From SMYC01 sp965197495 (GTDB lineage Bacteria; Acidobacteriota; Vicinamibacteria; Marinacidobacterales; SMYC01): a DNA stretch of 64,000 nt. The translations under genes and the position numbers were made by a program. Numbering within the stretch: position 1 is the stretch's first letter; the number at the start of each line of letters is the position of its first letter. Location of the stretch: the NCBI GenBank assembly GCA_965197495.1, contig OZ240210.1:620001-684000 (forward strand), in the 5' to 3' direction. The notes beneath the pieces are model-generated. The model was not told where the DNA came from. It was given only the letters and a program-made list of their open reading frames with translations, and ran no database searches. Positions 32,906-40,730 of this stretch are shown in pieces.

Positions 32906-33234
32906 CGGGCGGGTCGTCACCATGCAGATGACCACCTAGTCGAGAGACTACCTCCGACCGATGGAAAGCCATAAATCCTTCAGAATAAGACCTTTCCACG
33001 CCCCATGTGGAAATTGCTGTTGAAAACTCGGGCTCGGGATGCCAGATCCGCGCAAGTCCCGGCCCTCATTGAACTTTATCGAAGCGTCTCGGATTAGATT
33101 TTGTGGAAAATACGGTCCTCAAGCGATGGCTTCTCAGGCGAAACTACCCGTTGGTCGAATAAAGTGTGGCTGGCCCGAGCGGGCCGTTTCAGAGCCCATG
33201 ATTACGACGGCGAGAAGGCGCAAGCCTGCCTGGG
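32906..33234. other. No recognised gene
   Basis: Apart from type A IS interior at the left edge (GGGCCGTGGGCTTTACAATC, then GGTCGTCACCATGCAG, also at 46570), I see no coding pattern or repeat here. Confidence 0.4.
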
Positions 33235-33617
33235 TGTGCCTTCTATTTATTCATCTGCGCGTCCCGAACTTGATTGATCTTCGGTCTACCAGCACCATGC
33301 CGGCATGATTTCGTCGTTGGTTCCCGCTCTCATCTCTGCCTTCAAGGTTCGTCGCGAGCTAGCTCTCGAGAATGTCACTCTTCGGGAGCAGCTCGCCGTC
33401 CTCCACCATTCCGTGAAACGGCCGCTGGTTTTGGTTGTGCCTTCTATTTATTCATCCGCGCGCCCCGAACTTGATCGGTCTCCGGTCTGCCGGGACCATG
33501 CCTACATGATTTCGTCGTTTGTTCGCGCTCGGCCCTTGGCACGGCCGCAAACACAGACACTAAGCTACTAATTTATGCTCTATTTCAAAAGGGCCGAGTT
33601 TTGGCACAGGACGGGGA
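33235..33617. repeat. Tandem type B IS ends followed by an inverted type A end
   Basis: Two direct copies of the type B end (TGTGCCTTCTATTTATTCAT) start at 33235 and 33436. The first includes 38 codons of its integrase (MISSLVPALISAFKVRRELA, then LENVTLREQLAVLHHSVKRP). An inverted type A end finishes at 33617. Confidence 0.65.
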
Positions 33618-33707
33618 CAGCAGCTCCGGATCCCAGGCTGCTCGTAATCACGATCCAGGGCGCATTTAGACCAGTCGTCACTGTCCTGGGCGATAAACGA
33701 AACGCAG

Positions 33708-33872
33708 GGTGCTTCCGTCATTAAGTGTTGGTGAGATGACGTAAGACTTTACGCTGCATTAAGTTGCAGCCAAAATAGCGCTCGCGACCTTCGCTTCGCG
33801 CTAAATGGAGCGTAAGCGCCGCTTTTGCAAAGGGATGCGTACATATGACCAACAGTAAACAGCGCAAGCACC
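33708..33872 (+). repeat. Type D MITE, 165 bp
   Basis: GGTGCTTCCGTCATTAAGTG to CAACAGTAAACAGCGCAAGCACC. Same length and order as the copies at 15123, 40036 and 44957. It is directly followed by a type C end. Positions 33618-33707 show nothing recognisable. Confidence 0.7.
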
Positions 33873-33875
33873 CTT

Positions 33876-34095
33876 GTGCTCCGCAAAAACTCGATCCGTC
33901 ATTGATTCCGCGGTTTAGACCTGCCAGGATTGGCCGTTTCGCGGCGGCGAGTGGTACGTCATCATGGATCTGAAGATAACACCCTCGGGCCAGACGATTG
34001 TAAAGCCTACGGCCCTGGGCCCGGTCGCAAACACAGACTTTAAGCTGCTGATTTATGGCCTATTTCAAAAGGGCCGAGTTTTGGCACAGGACGGG
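33876..34095. mobile_element. Deletion derivative of the type A IS, with type C and type A ends
   Basis: Left end TGTGCTCCGCAAAAACTCGA; right end, inverted, CCCGTCCTGTGCCAAAACTC. In between lies the type A leader and the start of the MTYHVQF transposase (inverted GGTACGTCATCATGG). An element with both termini and only the 5' edge of the gene suggests that types A and C are the two ends of one IS. Related short forms are at 61993-62155 and 62800-62960. Confidence 0.55.
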
Positions 34096-34206
34096 GGACT
34101 GGAAACGGACTTACGGTGTGGCTAGTGAGCCACTCCCACAGGAAACGGAGAGAAACAGATAGGCCGCGCCTACGGAGCACCGCGCCAGCCCTCGACCCTA
34201 CCGCGG
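34096..34206 (+). mobile_element. Group II intron 3' end remnant
   Basis: GGACTGGAAACGGACTTACG through ACCGCGCCAGCCCTCGACCC matches 12850-12957 and 2088-2203. It begins at a type A IS end and stops against the 3' end of the YkgJ gene, which it may slightly truncate. Confidence 0.65.
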
Positions 34207-34209
34207 TCC

Positions 34210-34641
34210 TCAGACTTGGAAGCTACCATGCTGGGCGCGACCCCGAACTAACTTTCGAATGTGTCGCTTGTCGTAGTATCGTCCGATACCGATACCAGGA
34301 CAGTGCTCTCGCGCCGTGTTCCACTGTGAACGAGTAGCGATTGGCGAGTCTTTGCCCGGCGTGAAGGGGAAGTTCCGGCACTGCGTCGGCCGCACGTCGT
34401 AGATCCCACAGCCCTTCGTTCTCGGATCCAGGAATACGCAGGTGCCCGAAGCCTCCGATAGAACGCGATGGTCGCCACGTTCCTCAATCGCCCACGCAAC
34501 CCCAGCCTTCTGCAACCGACCCACATCGCGCTTGCTCAAAAAGACGCCCTCGACGTCACCCTTGCCGAACATTGACTGTGAGCAGCAGTGACCACAGTCT
34601 GGTTGGCACTCGAATCTCAAACCTTTCTTAATCCATCTCAT
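34210..34641 (-). CDS. YkgJ-family CxxCxxCC zinc/iron-chelating domain protein
   Basis: The conserved cysteine cluster is clear. RFECQPDCGHCCSQ comes early, VFLSKRDVGRLQKAG and CVFLDPRTKGCGIYDVRPTQCRNFPF in the middle, and REHCPGIGIGRYYDK at the end. This is the YkgJ (UPF0153) arrangement. Family members are thought to bind iron or zinc; their reaction is unknown. I place the start at ATG 34641 (MRWIKKGLRFECQ), about 143 aa; the frame is open to 34746 with alternative starts at 34695. The last residues run up to the intron remnant, so the C-terminus may be altered. Confidence 0.85.
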   Translation of the reverse strand: MRWIKKGLRFECQPDCGHCCSQSMFGKGDVEGVFLSKRDVGRLQKAGVAWAIEERGDHRVLSEASGTCVFLDPRTKGCGIYDVRPTQCRNFPFTPGKDSPIATRSQWNTAREHCPGIGIGRYYDKRHIRKLVRGRAQHGSFQV

Positions 34642-34955
34642 TCCATGTACCGCGCAGTCGCCGCTCGGAGCTCCCGACTCGGACCCCTCATTCATCCTCT
34701 TTGCATTAGCTGTAGTCTGTCTCTTTTGCCCGGCCCCCGGCCGCAACTCCCCGGTTCGTTATTTGGATGCTGTTCATGCCAGTCGGAGCGCACCGAAACA
34801 AGAGTACTACCAAACGAAGGCGCAGCTCGCGAAAGAAGGCCGTCTGGTCAAAATACTCGAAGGACCAGCGGTTCAGCAGTTTGCACCTTTTCCAAAGGCT
34901 GCTTGAATCCGCCATCGTGGTCGGATACGTATTCCAGTTCAGCGGAAGGAGTGCG

Positions 34956-35444
34956 ATGGACTGGAATACCATGCTGAGCTACATCTCAGGGTCCGTGGAT
35001 GAGGAGTTGCTCCTACGCAACGAGTATCTTGTAGCAGAGAATCGAGTTCTTCGAAATCAGCTCCAGGGTCGCTTGCGTCTGACCGATGGCGAACGGCGGT
35101 CTCTGGCCGAGATCGGAAAGCGTCTGGGTAAGCAAGCCCTTGATGAGGTCGCGAGTATCGTGAACCCCGACACGATCCTAGGTTGGCACCGGAGGCTTGT
35201 CGCGAAGAAGTTCGATGGCTCCAAGAACCGTCAGTATCCAGGGCGACCGCGGATCGACGCCGACATCGAAGAGCTGGTGGTGCGTCTCGCCAAGGAGAAC
35301 AAATCCTGGGGTTACGACCGGATTGCCGGGGCGCTAGCCAACCTCGGGCATGAAGTGTCCGATCAAACCGTCGGTAACATTCTGAAACGCCACGGCATTC
35401 CGCTCGCACCAGAGCGTCGGAAGACCACGACGTGGAGGGCGTCG
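34956..35444 (+). pseudogene. Integrase-type transposase, N-terminal half
   Basis: MDWNTMLSYISGSVDEELLLRNEYLVAENRVLRNQLQGRLRLTDGERRSLAEIG and PDTILGWHRRLVAKKFDGS, then RPRIDADIEELVVRLAKENKSWGYDRIAGALANLGH, SDQTVGNILKRHGI. This is the DNA-binding half of a widespread rve-type transposase. It stops where the catalytic domain should begin (after ERRKTTTW), because a 119-bp element with TGTCC ends starts at 35445. Non-functional. Confidence 0.85.
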
Positions 35445-35563
35445 TGTCCAAAAACACAAACGCGTTGCCAAGCCCTTGATGGTTGCGCTTCCCATGATAG
35501 TGATAGATGAACTCGGCGACGGCCCGGCGCTCGGGTCTTTGAGTTCGTTTGTGTTTTTGGACA
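35445..35563. repeat. 119-bp element with perfect 18-bp TGTCCAAAAACACAAACG ends
   Basis: The left end at 35445-35462 and the inverted right end (CGTTTGTGTTTTTGGACA, finishing at 35563) are perfect over 18 bp. The same terminus alone is at 12030-12056, and a diverged form at 47407 and 30128. It cuts the transposase at 34956-35444. Confidence 0.7.
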
Positions 35564-35566
35564 GGA

Positions 35567-35597
35567 CGACCGCGCCAGCCCTCGACTCTACCGCGCT
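35567..35597 (+). mobile_element. Group II intron 3' tip
   Basis: ACCGCGCCAGCCCTCGACTC and TACCG only, the last 30 bp or so of the intron family, placed between a small MITE and the 3' end of the exonuclease gene. Confidence 0.5.
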
Positions 35598-35613
35598 TCT
35601 CCGTACTGCCTTC

Positions 35614-36399
35614 CTAGAGGTCGATGTCGACACCCACCGGGCAGTGGTCGGAGCCCCGCTCGTTGGGCCAGATGAAGGCGTCCTTCAATCGTTCCATCGC
35701 GCTCGGCGACGCGAGGACGTAGTCGATGCGCCACCCGACGTTCCGCTCGCGCGCGCCGCCCCACTGCCGCCACCAAGTGTAATGGTCCGGCTGGTCGGGA
35801 TGCAGGGCGCGAAAGGTGTCCACCCAGCCCGCTTCGAGCCAGCGGTCGAGCTCGACCCGCTCCTCGGGGAGGAACCCGCTGTTCTTGACATTGGATTTCG
35901 GGCGAGCGAGGTCGATCTCGCGGTGCGCGGTGTTGAAATCCCCGATCACGAGCACTGGACATCGGCGCCGCAGTTGCTGCGCCCGGTCGAACACAGCCCG
36001 ATAGAAGTCGAGTTTGTAGCCGACCCGGCTGTTGTCCCGGTCCTTCCCGCTTCCCTTGGGAAAATAGCCGTTTACAACCGCGAACCGCCCGCGATCGGTC
36101 CGGAAGTGAGCAGCGATGAACCGGCCCTCAATATCGAACCGAGGCTCTCCGAGGGAGGTCTCCACTAGAACGGGCTGGAACTTCGAGTAGATTCCGACAC
36201 CACTGTATCCCCGGCGCTCGGCTACCGCGAACACGGCGTGCCAGTCGGTCGGCGTCCGTGCGGCGAGAGGGATTTCCTCGGGCAGCGCGCGGACCTCTTG
36301 GACGCCGAGGATGTCGGCTCCAGACCGGTCCAAAAAGTCCACGAACCCGCGCCGCACGCAAGCGCGAATCCCATTTACGTTCCAACTCACGACCCGCAT
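35614..36399 (-). CDS. xthA: Exodeoxyribonuclease III
   Basis: This AP endonuclease/3'-5' exonuclease works in base excision repair. The start MRVVSWNVNGIRACVRRGF fits the family; the frame opens 9 codons upstream but MRVV is the usual beginning (about 261 aa, normal length). Catalytic motifs are present: LGVQEVRAL (metal-binding Glu), PVLVIGDFNTAHREIDLA (Asp and Asn), WRIDYVLAS and GSDHCPVGVDIDL (the Asp-His pair). The gene is intact and stands alone between mobile debris; it could be chromosomal cargo or an extra copy. Confidence 0.95.
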   Translation of the reverse strand: MRVVSWNVNGIRACVRRGFVDFLDRSGADILGVQEVRALPEEIPLAARTPTDWHAVFAVAERRGYSGVGIYSKFQPVLVETSLGEPRFDIEGRFIAAHFRTDRGRFAVVNGYFPKGSGKDRDNSRVGYKLDFYRAVFDRAQQLRRRCPVLVIGDFNTAHREIDLARPKSNVKNSGFLPEERVELDRWLEAGWVDTFRALHPDQPDHYTWWRQWGGARERNVGWRIDYVLASPSAMERLKDAFIWPNERGSDHCPVGVDIDL

Positions 36400-36684
36400 C
36401 GGTTCTTTCTCCGCCACACCAGCCACTAGACGTTCGTCAGGCCGCTCTTAGTAGATGGTCTCGTTGGTGGGGGCAGATCAATTGAGGTTGCCGTCTGGGG
36501 AGCAGATTGAAACTCAAGCGCGCGCAAAACAGCGTCCCGCTGCGTCGTGCTCCGCCTGCGAAGCGGCTTCAACACGGTCGACTATGTTGAAACGGTCAGA
36601 AGTGACGCCCATCTCGCAAACCCGGTACGGTTCACAATTCAGGCCGCCGCGTAATCTGTCCACAGAACACGCCGAACGAGATGT
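36400..36684. other. Non-coding spacer
   Basis: A short gap between the divergently placed ends of exonuclease III (start) and the PD-(D/E)XK gene (stop). No repeat or ORF with a convincing pattern was seen. Confidence 0.35.
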
Positions 36685-37920
36685 TTAGTCCTCGTCGAGC
36701 CGATTGAAGGCTATTACCGCCTGGCCTATCGCGGTCAGCCATTCATTGGAGTGTTCGAGTAGATCGCCGACCTTCGGCTTTCTCCCGTCGACGACCACGC
36801 GCCATGTCCAATAGTTGCCGTCCTTCTTCACCGTCGCTCCGCGAACGAGCCGGGCCACGGCCTCCAGGTAATCCACCCCTACTTGCGGATCGCCGCTTTG
36901 CTTCGCGTAATCGACCACGTAGTTCGTGTTGAGATCTCCATTCGGAAACAACGTGCCGAAGTTAACCTTGATTCCATCGCTCCGATGCCAGTTCAGGATG
37001 TACGAGGCGCGTGACAAGGTGACTTCGAAGTCGTCGCTCTGGGCCTCGTAGTTTTGGAAGAATGCCCGCACGCGCTCCGGTAGTGCCGGATCGACCTGTT
37101 CGATCTGTTCGTAGAACTCCTTCTCCGTGATCTGCGTCCTGCCTCTTACACCACCTGACGCTGGTAGCGGGTCTTCCACCACGACCTCCGCGTCGGCCCG
37201 TCGCACGACAGCACGTTCGATTTCGATCGTCTTGGCGAGTACCCTCGGCTCTACGATGACCCCGCCCGCCGAGCCCTCCGGCATGTCGAAGATGGCCAAC
37301 TCCACGAGCCCGAACGTGATTCGAATGCCGGCGGACTGGTTGAGATAATCCGCGATGCGTTCAACCCCTTCGCGTATGCCGTCGCCCACCACGATCAGGA
37401 GAAAGCGGCCGCTGGTAAGGCTACGCGCGACGTCGTCCACGAAGGTCGCTTCGTCAAGCGTATCGTGCTGCGCCCGCACGATATCGAACAACGCATTGGT
37501 GTTTCGGGAACGTCTTGCAGCCCGGCAAACGGCATCGTTCAGCTCATCGTACGACCAGCGACTGATCTCCTTCGCGTAGTCGAGGATCTGGGAGACAGCA
37601 CCGCGCCGTGCCTCCGGGTTACGCCACAGCTTGCACTCAACAATGGACAATCGCCCCTCCTCGCTCATGTAGGCGAGGTCGATCGGCCCGGCCGCGGTTG
37701 GCAACTCGCGACAAAGCGGTGTGGCAGGAGCGAACGCAGGATCGATTTCTCCGATGGGGAGGATTTCAGGCGTCTCGAACAGAAGCCGTTGAAGCCAATC
37801 CTCGTCATACCCGTTACCGCCGGACCCGATCCCCAGTCGACGCCGGTGCAACGGAACCGCGCGGCTTCCCTTAAGTTTTGGAAGGTAGACTGTCTGACCG
37901 TATCTGGAGCGGTTAGACAT
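36685..37920 (-). CDS. PD-(D/E)XK nuclease-like protein
   Basis: About 411 aa from ATG 37920 (MSNRSRYGQTVYLPKLKGSR), chosen because GAAAGGAG lies just upstream; the frame extends 31 codons further without such a site. The N-terminal half has a nuclease-like core: WLQRLLFETPEILPIGEIDP, then GPIDLAYMSEEGRLSIVECKLWRNPEARRGAVSQILDYAKEI, with D and ExK in the right order. This resembles NucS/DUF91-like and type IV-like single-protein nucleases. The C-terminal half (ITEKEFYEQIEQVDPALPERV, NLNTNYVVDYAKQSG) is unknown. A defence role is plausible but unproven. Confidence 0.7.
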   Translation of the reverse strand: MSNRSRYGQTVYLPKLKGSRAVPLHRRRLGIGSGGNGYDEDWLQRLLFETPEILPIGEIDPAFAPATPLCRELPTAAGPIDLAYMSEEGRLSIVECKLWRNPEARRGAVSQILDYAKEISRWSYDELNDAVCRAARRSRNTNALFDIVRAQHDTLDEATFVDDVARSLTSGRFLLIVVGDGIREGVERIADYLNQSAGIRITFGLVELAIFDMPEGSAGGVIVEPRVLAKTIEIERAVVRRADAEVVVEDPLPASGGVRGRTQITEKEFYEQIEQVDPALPERVRAFFQNYEAQSDDFEVTLSRASYILNWHRSDGIKVNFGTLFPNGDLNTNYVVDYAKQSGDPQVGVDYLEAVARLVRGATVKKDGNYWTWRVVVDGRKPKVGDLLEHSNEWLTAIGQAVIAFNRLDED

Positions 37921-38020
37921 GCTCGATTCTCCTTTCTGTAGCGGCAGTCCCGGTTGGTCCGGCGCAGTCGAGACATTGTAGCCGCACTGCGAGGCACACG
38001 AACTAGACAACACGAGGTAT

Positions 38021-38587
38021 TCTACGCCGCTGCGAGCCCGTCCTGTGCCAAAACTCGGCCCTTTTGAAATAGACCATAAATCAGAAGCTTAGTGTCTATG
38101 GTGCGCTCCCGTGAACGGCTTGGCGGGTTGCTACGTTGCGTGCACGAACAGATTCATGCTCGGTAGCGAGTGCGGCGAGCGGGCGATGATTCACACGCGA
38201 GAGTACTGACGGGTCAGGGCCAGCAAGCTCTCGCGCGTGCGGTCGTGCGACAGTCGAATACGATCCCCGTCCTGTGCCAAAACTCAGCCCTCTTGAAATA
38301 GCCGATAAATCAGCAGCTTAGCGTCTGTGTTTTGCGACGGTGCCAAGGGCCGTGGCCTTTACAATCGTCTGGCCCGAGGGTGTTATCTTCGGATCCATCA
38401 TGACGTACCATGTGCAATTCCTACTGTTGGTCAGGCAGCCGTTGTTCGATCGGGCAGCCCTGCTGCTCACACAGACCTCATGGGTGCTTCCGCCATTAAG
38501 TGTTGGTAAAACGACGCTAAGACTTTACGGTGCATTAAATTACAGCCATGGTCTTTCAAAAGGGCCGAGTTTTGGCACAGGACGGGG
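38021..38587. repeat. Chimeric block of type A ends and a type D half
   Basis: Type A end at 38038-38092 plus IS interior to 38140. A second type A end at 38265-38375 has the transposase start (ATGACGTACCATGTGCAATT) to 38440. A type D half runs 38483-38547, then an inverted type A end ends at 38587. The last 200 bp match 8065-8277 nearly base for base, yet the downstream genes differ. Confidence 0.6.
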
Positions 38588-39031
38588 TCTCGAACAGGAG
38601 TTCAACTCCCTCGATGCGCAGCGAGAGGCCTGCGCCGCGTATGTCGCGAGCCAGAAAGCGGAGGGCTGGGTGCTGCTGCCAACTGTCTACGAGGACGCGG
38701 GGATCTCGGGAGGAACCCTGGAGCGCCCGGGCCTGCAGCGCTTGCTCGACGACATCGATGCCGGTCTCGTCGAGCAGATCGTGGTCTACAAGGTCGACCG
38801 GCTGACCCGTTCCCTCTCCGACTTTGCGAAGCTCGTCGAACGGCTCGAGGCGGCCGGCGCGGTTTTCGTCTCGGTGACCCAGTCCTTCAACACCGCGACC
38901 AGCATGGGACGACTGACGCTGCATATGCTGCTGTCCTTCGCACAATTCGAACGCGAGGTCACGGCCGAGCGGATCCGCGATAAGGTCGCTGCCTCCAAGC
39001 GCAAGGGACTATGGACGGGCGGCCGCGTACC
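38588..39031 (+). pseudogene. Large serine recombinase, internal fragment
   Basis: GLEQEFNSLDAQREACAAYVASQKAEGWVLL to KLVERLEAAGAVFVSVTQSFNTATSMGRLTLHMLLSFAQFEREVTAERI and KGLWTGGRVP match residues 17-167 of the complete protein at 48260-49921. The catalytic serine is lost. The left junction is a type A end, the right a type C MITE. Sequence is nearly identical to the complete copy, so it is a recent duplicate. Confidence 0.9.
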
Positions 39032-39126
39032 TGTGATCCGCAAAAAAAGAAAACCGGCCAGAAGCAGCCGACTATGGTAGGTCTAACCCGCGCAATCAAC
39101 GCCGGATCGACTTTTTGCGGAGCACA
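39032..39126 (+). repeat. Type C MITE, 95 bp
   Basis: TGTGATCCGCAAAAAAAGAA to CTTTTTGCGGAGCACA, nearly identical to 11246-11339. It separates the recombinase fragment from the cupin gene. Confidence 0.7.
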
Positions 39127-39152
39127 ACCCCCGCCGTCGCTCCACCGTCTCC

Positions 39153-39533
39153 TCAAGACTGGAATCCGATAAGCAAGAGGAACGCGGCATCTTCCGCAGC
39201 CGAAACCCGGTGCCTTTTGCCTTGTCCGATGAATAGCGTCCGGCCCGAGCCCAGCGTGAGAGATTGACGGTTCTCGAGTCCCTCGACAGTGACCGCCCCG
39301 GTGACCGGCACGATGACGACGGGGCCAGGCGCCACGTGTTCGTGAATCTCTCCACCCGCCCGGACGGCGGTGAGTACGGCCGTCATTCCTTTACCCTTCG
39401 CCAGCGTGCGCGCCGAGCGGCCGTTGCGGGCGAGCTCTTCGGAGCCCAGCAAGTCGTGAGCGATCGCCGCCACGTCAAGAGATTCGAACGTGATGGCTCC
39501 GAAGTCGAGCGGTGCGTCCCGTTGCGTGGCCAT
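39153..39533 (-). CDS. Small cupin-domain protein
   Basis: The 126-aa single-domain cupin has GGEIHEHVAPGPVVIVPVTGAVTVEG (the first cupin motif, with one His-x-His pair) and LTLGSGRTLFIGQGKRHRVSAAEDAAFLLLIGF (second motif). The N-terminus (ESLDVAAIAHDLLGSEELARNGRSARTLAKG) is typical of short stress-related cupins. Ligand and reaction are unknown. Intact; a type C MITE lies 26 bp beyond its stop. Confidence 0.85.
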   Translation of the reverse strand: MATQRDAPLDFGAITFESLDVAAIAHDLLGSEELARNGRSARTLAKGKGMTAVLTAVRAGGEIHEHVAPGPVVIVPVTGAVTVEGLENRQSLTLGSGRTLFIGQGKRHRVSAAEDAAFLLLIGFQS

Positions 39534-39677
39534 TGCTTTACTCCATTCTTGAGAAAGTACCAGACCCGCGTTTAGGGAATGGCCTCAATCCTTGCGTTCT
39601 TCCTGGCTGCGGCCGCCTTACGTCTCTGCTGCGTGATCTTCCAGTCCATCTCCGTATCGCTGTCGCGAAGACCTTCT
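39534..39677. other. No recognised gene
   Basis: A short spacer upstream of the cupin that probably carries its promoter. No motif strong enough to name. Confidence 0.35.
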
Positions 39678-39919
39678 GGTGCTTCCGCCATCAAGTGTTG
39701 CTACAGCGCGTTTGAATGCTAGTGTCAGTTGGCCTGCCTGTGTCGGCGCACGCCAAATAAGTATGTCGGCGTGCACACGAAGACATCCTTGAAGGTCAGG
39801 CACCGCGTGGTCAGCCCAGCCGGCATCGTAGAAAGAACTGCGTCTCTAGAAATCAAGCTCAAACTCTAGCACGAGAACGGGTTACGTGGCAGCCACCAAC
39901 ACTTACTTGCGGAAGCACC
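39678..39919. repeat. 242-bp relative of the type D MITE
   Basis: Left end GGTGCTTCCGCCATCAAGTG and right end, inverted, GGTGCTTCCGCAAGTAAGTG are close inverted repeats of about 23 bp. The centre (GTCGGCGCACGCCAAATAAG, TATGTCGGCGTGCACACG) differs from the 166-bp type D elements and has its own partial symmetry. Possibly a larger parental form. Confidence 0.6.
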
Positions 39920-40035
39920 GTGTGATTGAATCGACGACACACTTGGGCTGCCTTCTCGAGCCAGCGGGCGACGGTGTTCCAGGCAATCCCTTCGATCCGA
40001 GAGATCGAGGAAATGCTGACACCCTCGACTCTGAG

Positions 40036-40201
40036 GGTGCTTCCGCCATTAAGTGTTGGTGAGATGACGCTAAGGCTTTACGGTGCATTAAATTACAGCC
40101 AAAATAGCGCTCGTGACCTTCGCTGCGCGATAAATGGAGCGTAAACGCTTTTTTTGCAAAGGGATGCGTACACATCACCAACAGTAAACAGCGCAAGCAC
40201 C
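40036..40201 (+). repeat. Type D MITE, 166 bp
   Basis: Complete copy with GGTGCTT and AAGCACC ends. Its left end sits next to CTCTGAGG. Its right end cuts the 3' part of the hypothetical RM-linked gene at 40202-40587. Confidence 0.75.
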
Positions 40202-40587
40202 GATGATGGTGGCGAAGGATAAGGTTTTGAAGCGGCAGCCATAACGCTTACCTTCGGTACCCCGCTCGTGATGCTCACGGATGTATCCATCACACCCGGT
40301 GTCGGCTTCCGATCCTCAATGTGCGCCCTCTTAAACCTTAACTTGAAATGGTTCGGCCCTTCCCGAAGGCTAGCGTCGAACTCCCAAACGCGGATGTAGT
40401 CTTCAATGGCTTTCCGTGCAGCATCTTTCGTCTCGTAGTGCTCCTTGAATTCAAAGCACACTTGCTCATTCGCGATCTCGACACGAAAACCTCTCTCTTC
40501 GTGATCGATTGGCTTCGCCTCACCATAGTCAACCCCCCGACCATGCTCGATTTGGTAAAGCAATGCGACTACATGAGGATCGTTCAT
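40202..40587 (-). pseudogene. Hypothetical RM-linked protein, 3' truncated (copy 2)
   Basis: MNDPHVVALLYQIEHGRGVDYGEAKP, HEERGFRVEIANEQVCFEFKEHYETKDAARKAIEDYIRVWEFDASLREG, HFKLRFKRAHIEDRKPTPG, then about 30 residues to PPSS, where the type D MITE cuts in. About 128 residues remain. It is longer than copy 1 at 15776-15915. It lies beyond hsdS on the same strand in both loci and may have belonged to the RM operon or simply been captured with it. No family recognised. Confidence 0.6.
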
Positions 40588-40730
40588 TGAACTACCCCGG
40601 GAATGTGTGCCGAGGTCCGTGGAAAAAGAACAGCGCTCCTCCACTTCGTCATCACGTGGCTCTCGAGTTCTCTTCGTTCGGTCATCATGCTTCTATCTTC
40701 GAACCATCAGCGGGATCGCTACGCCACAAA

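Noticed and set aside
34767..34955. Extension of the transposase frame upstream of MDWNTML
   Set aside because: Homologous proteins start at MDWN; the upstream part has no pattern and overlaps the presumed IS left end.
40036..40201. Type D repeat as an integron attC site
   Set aside because: It has GGTGCTT inverted ends but no RYYYAAC-type core and no integron integrase or cassette spacing in the window.
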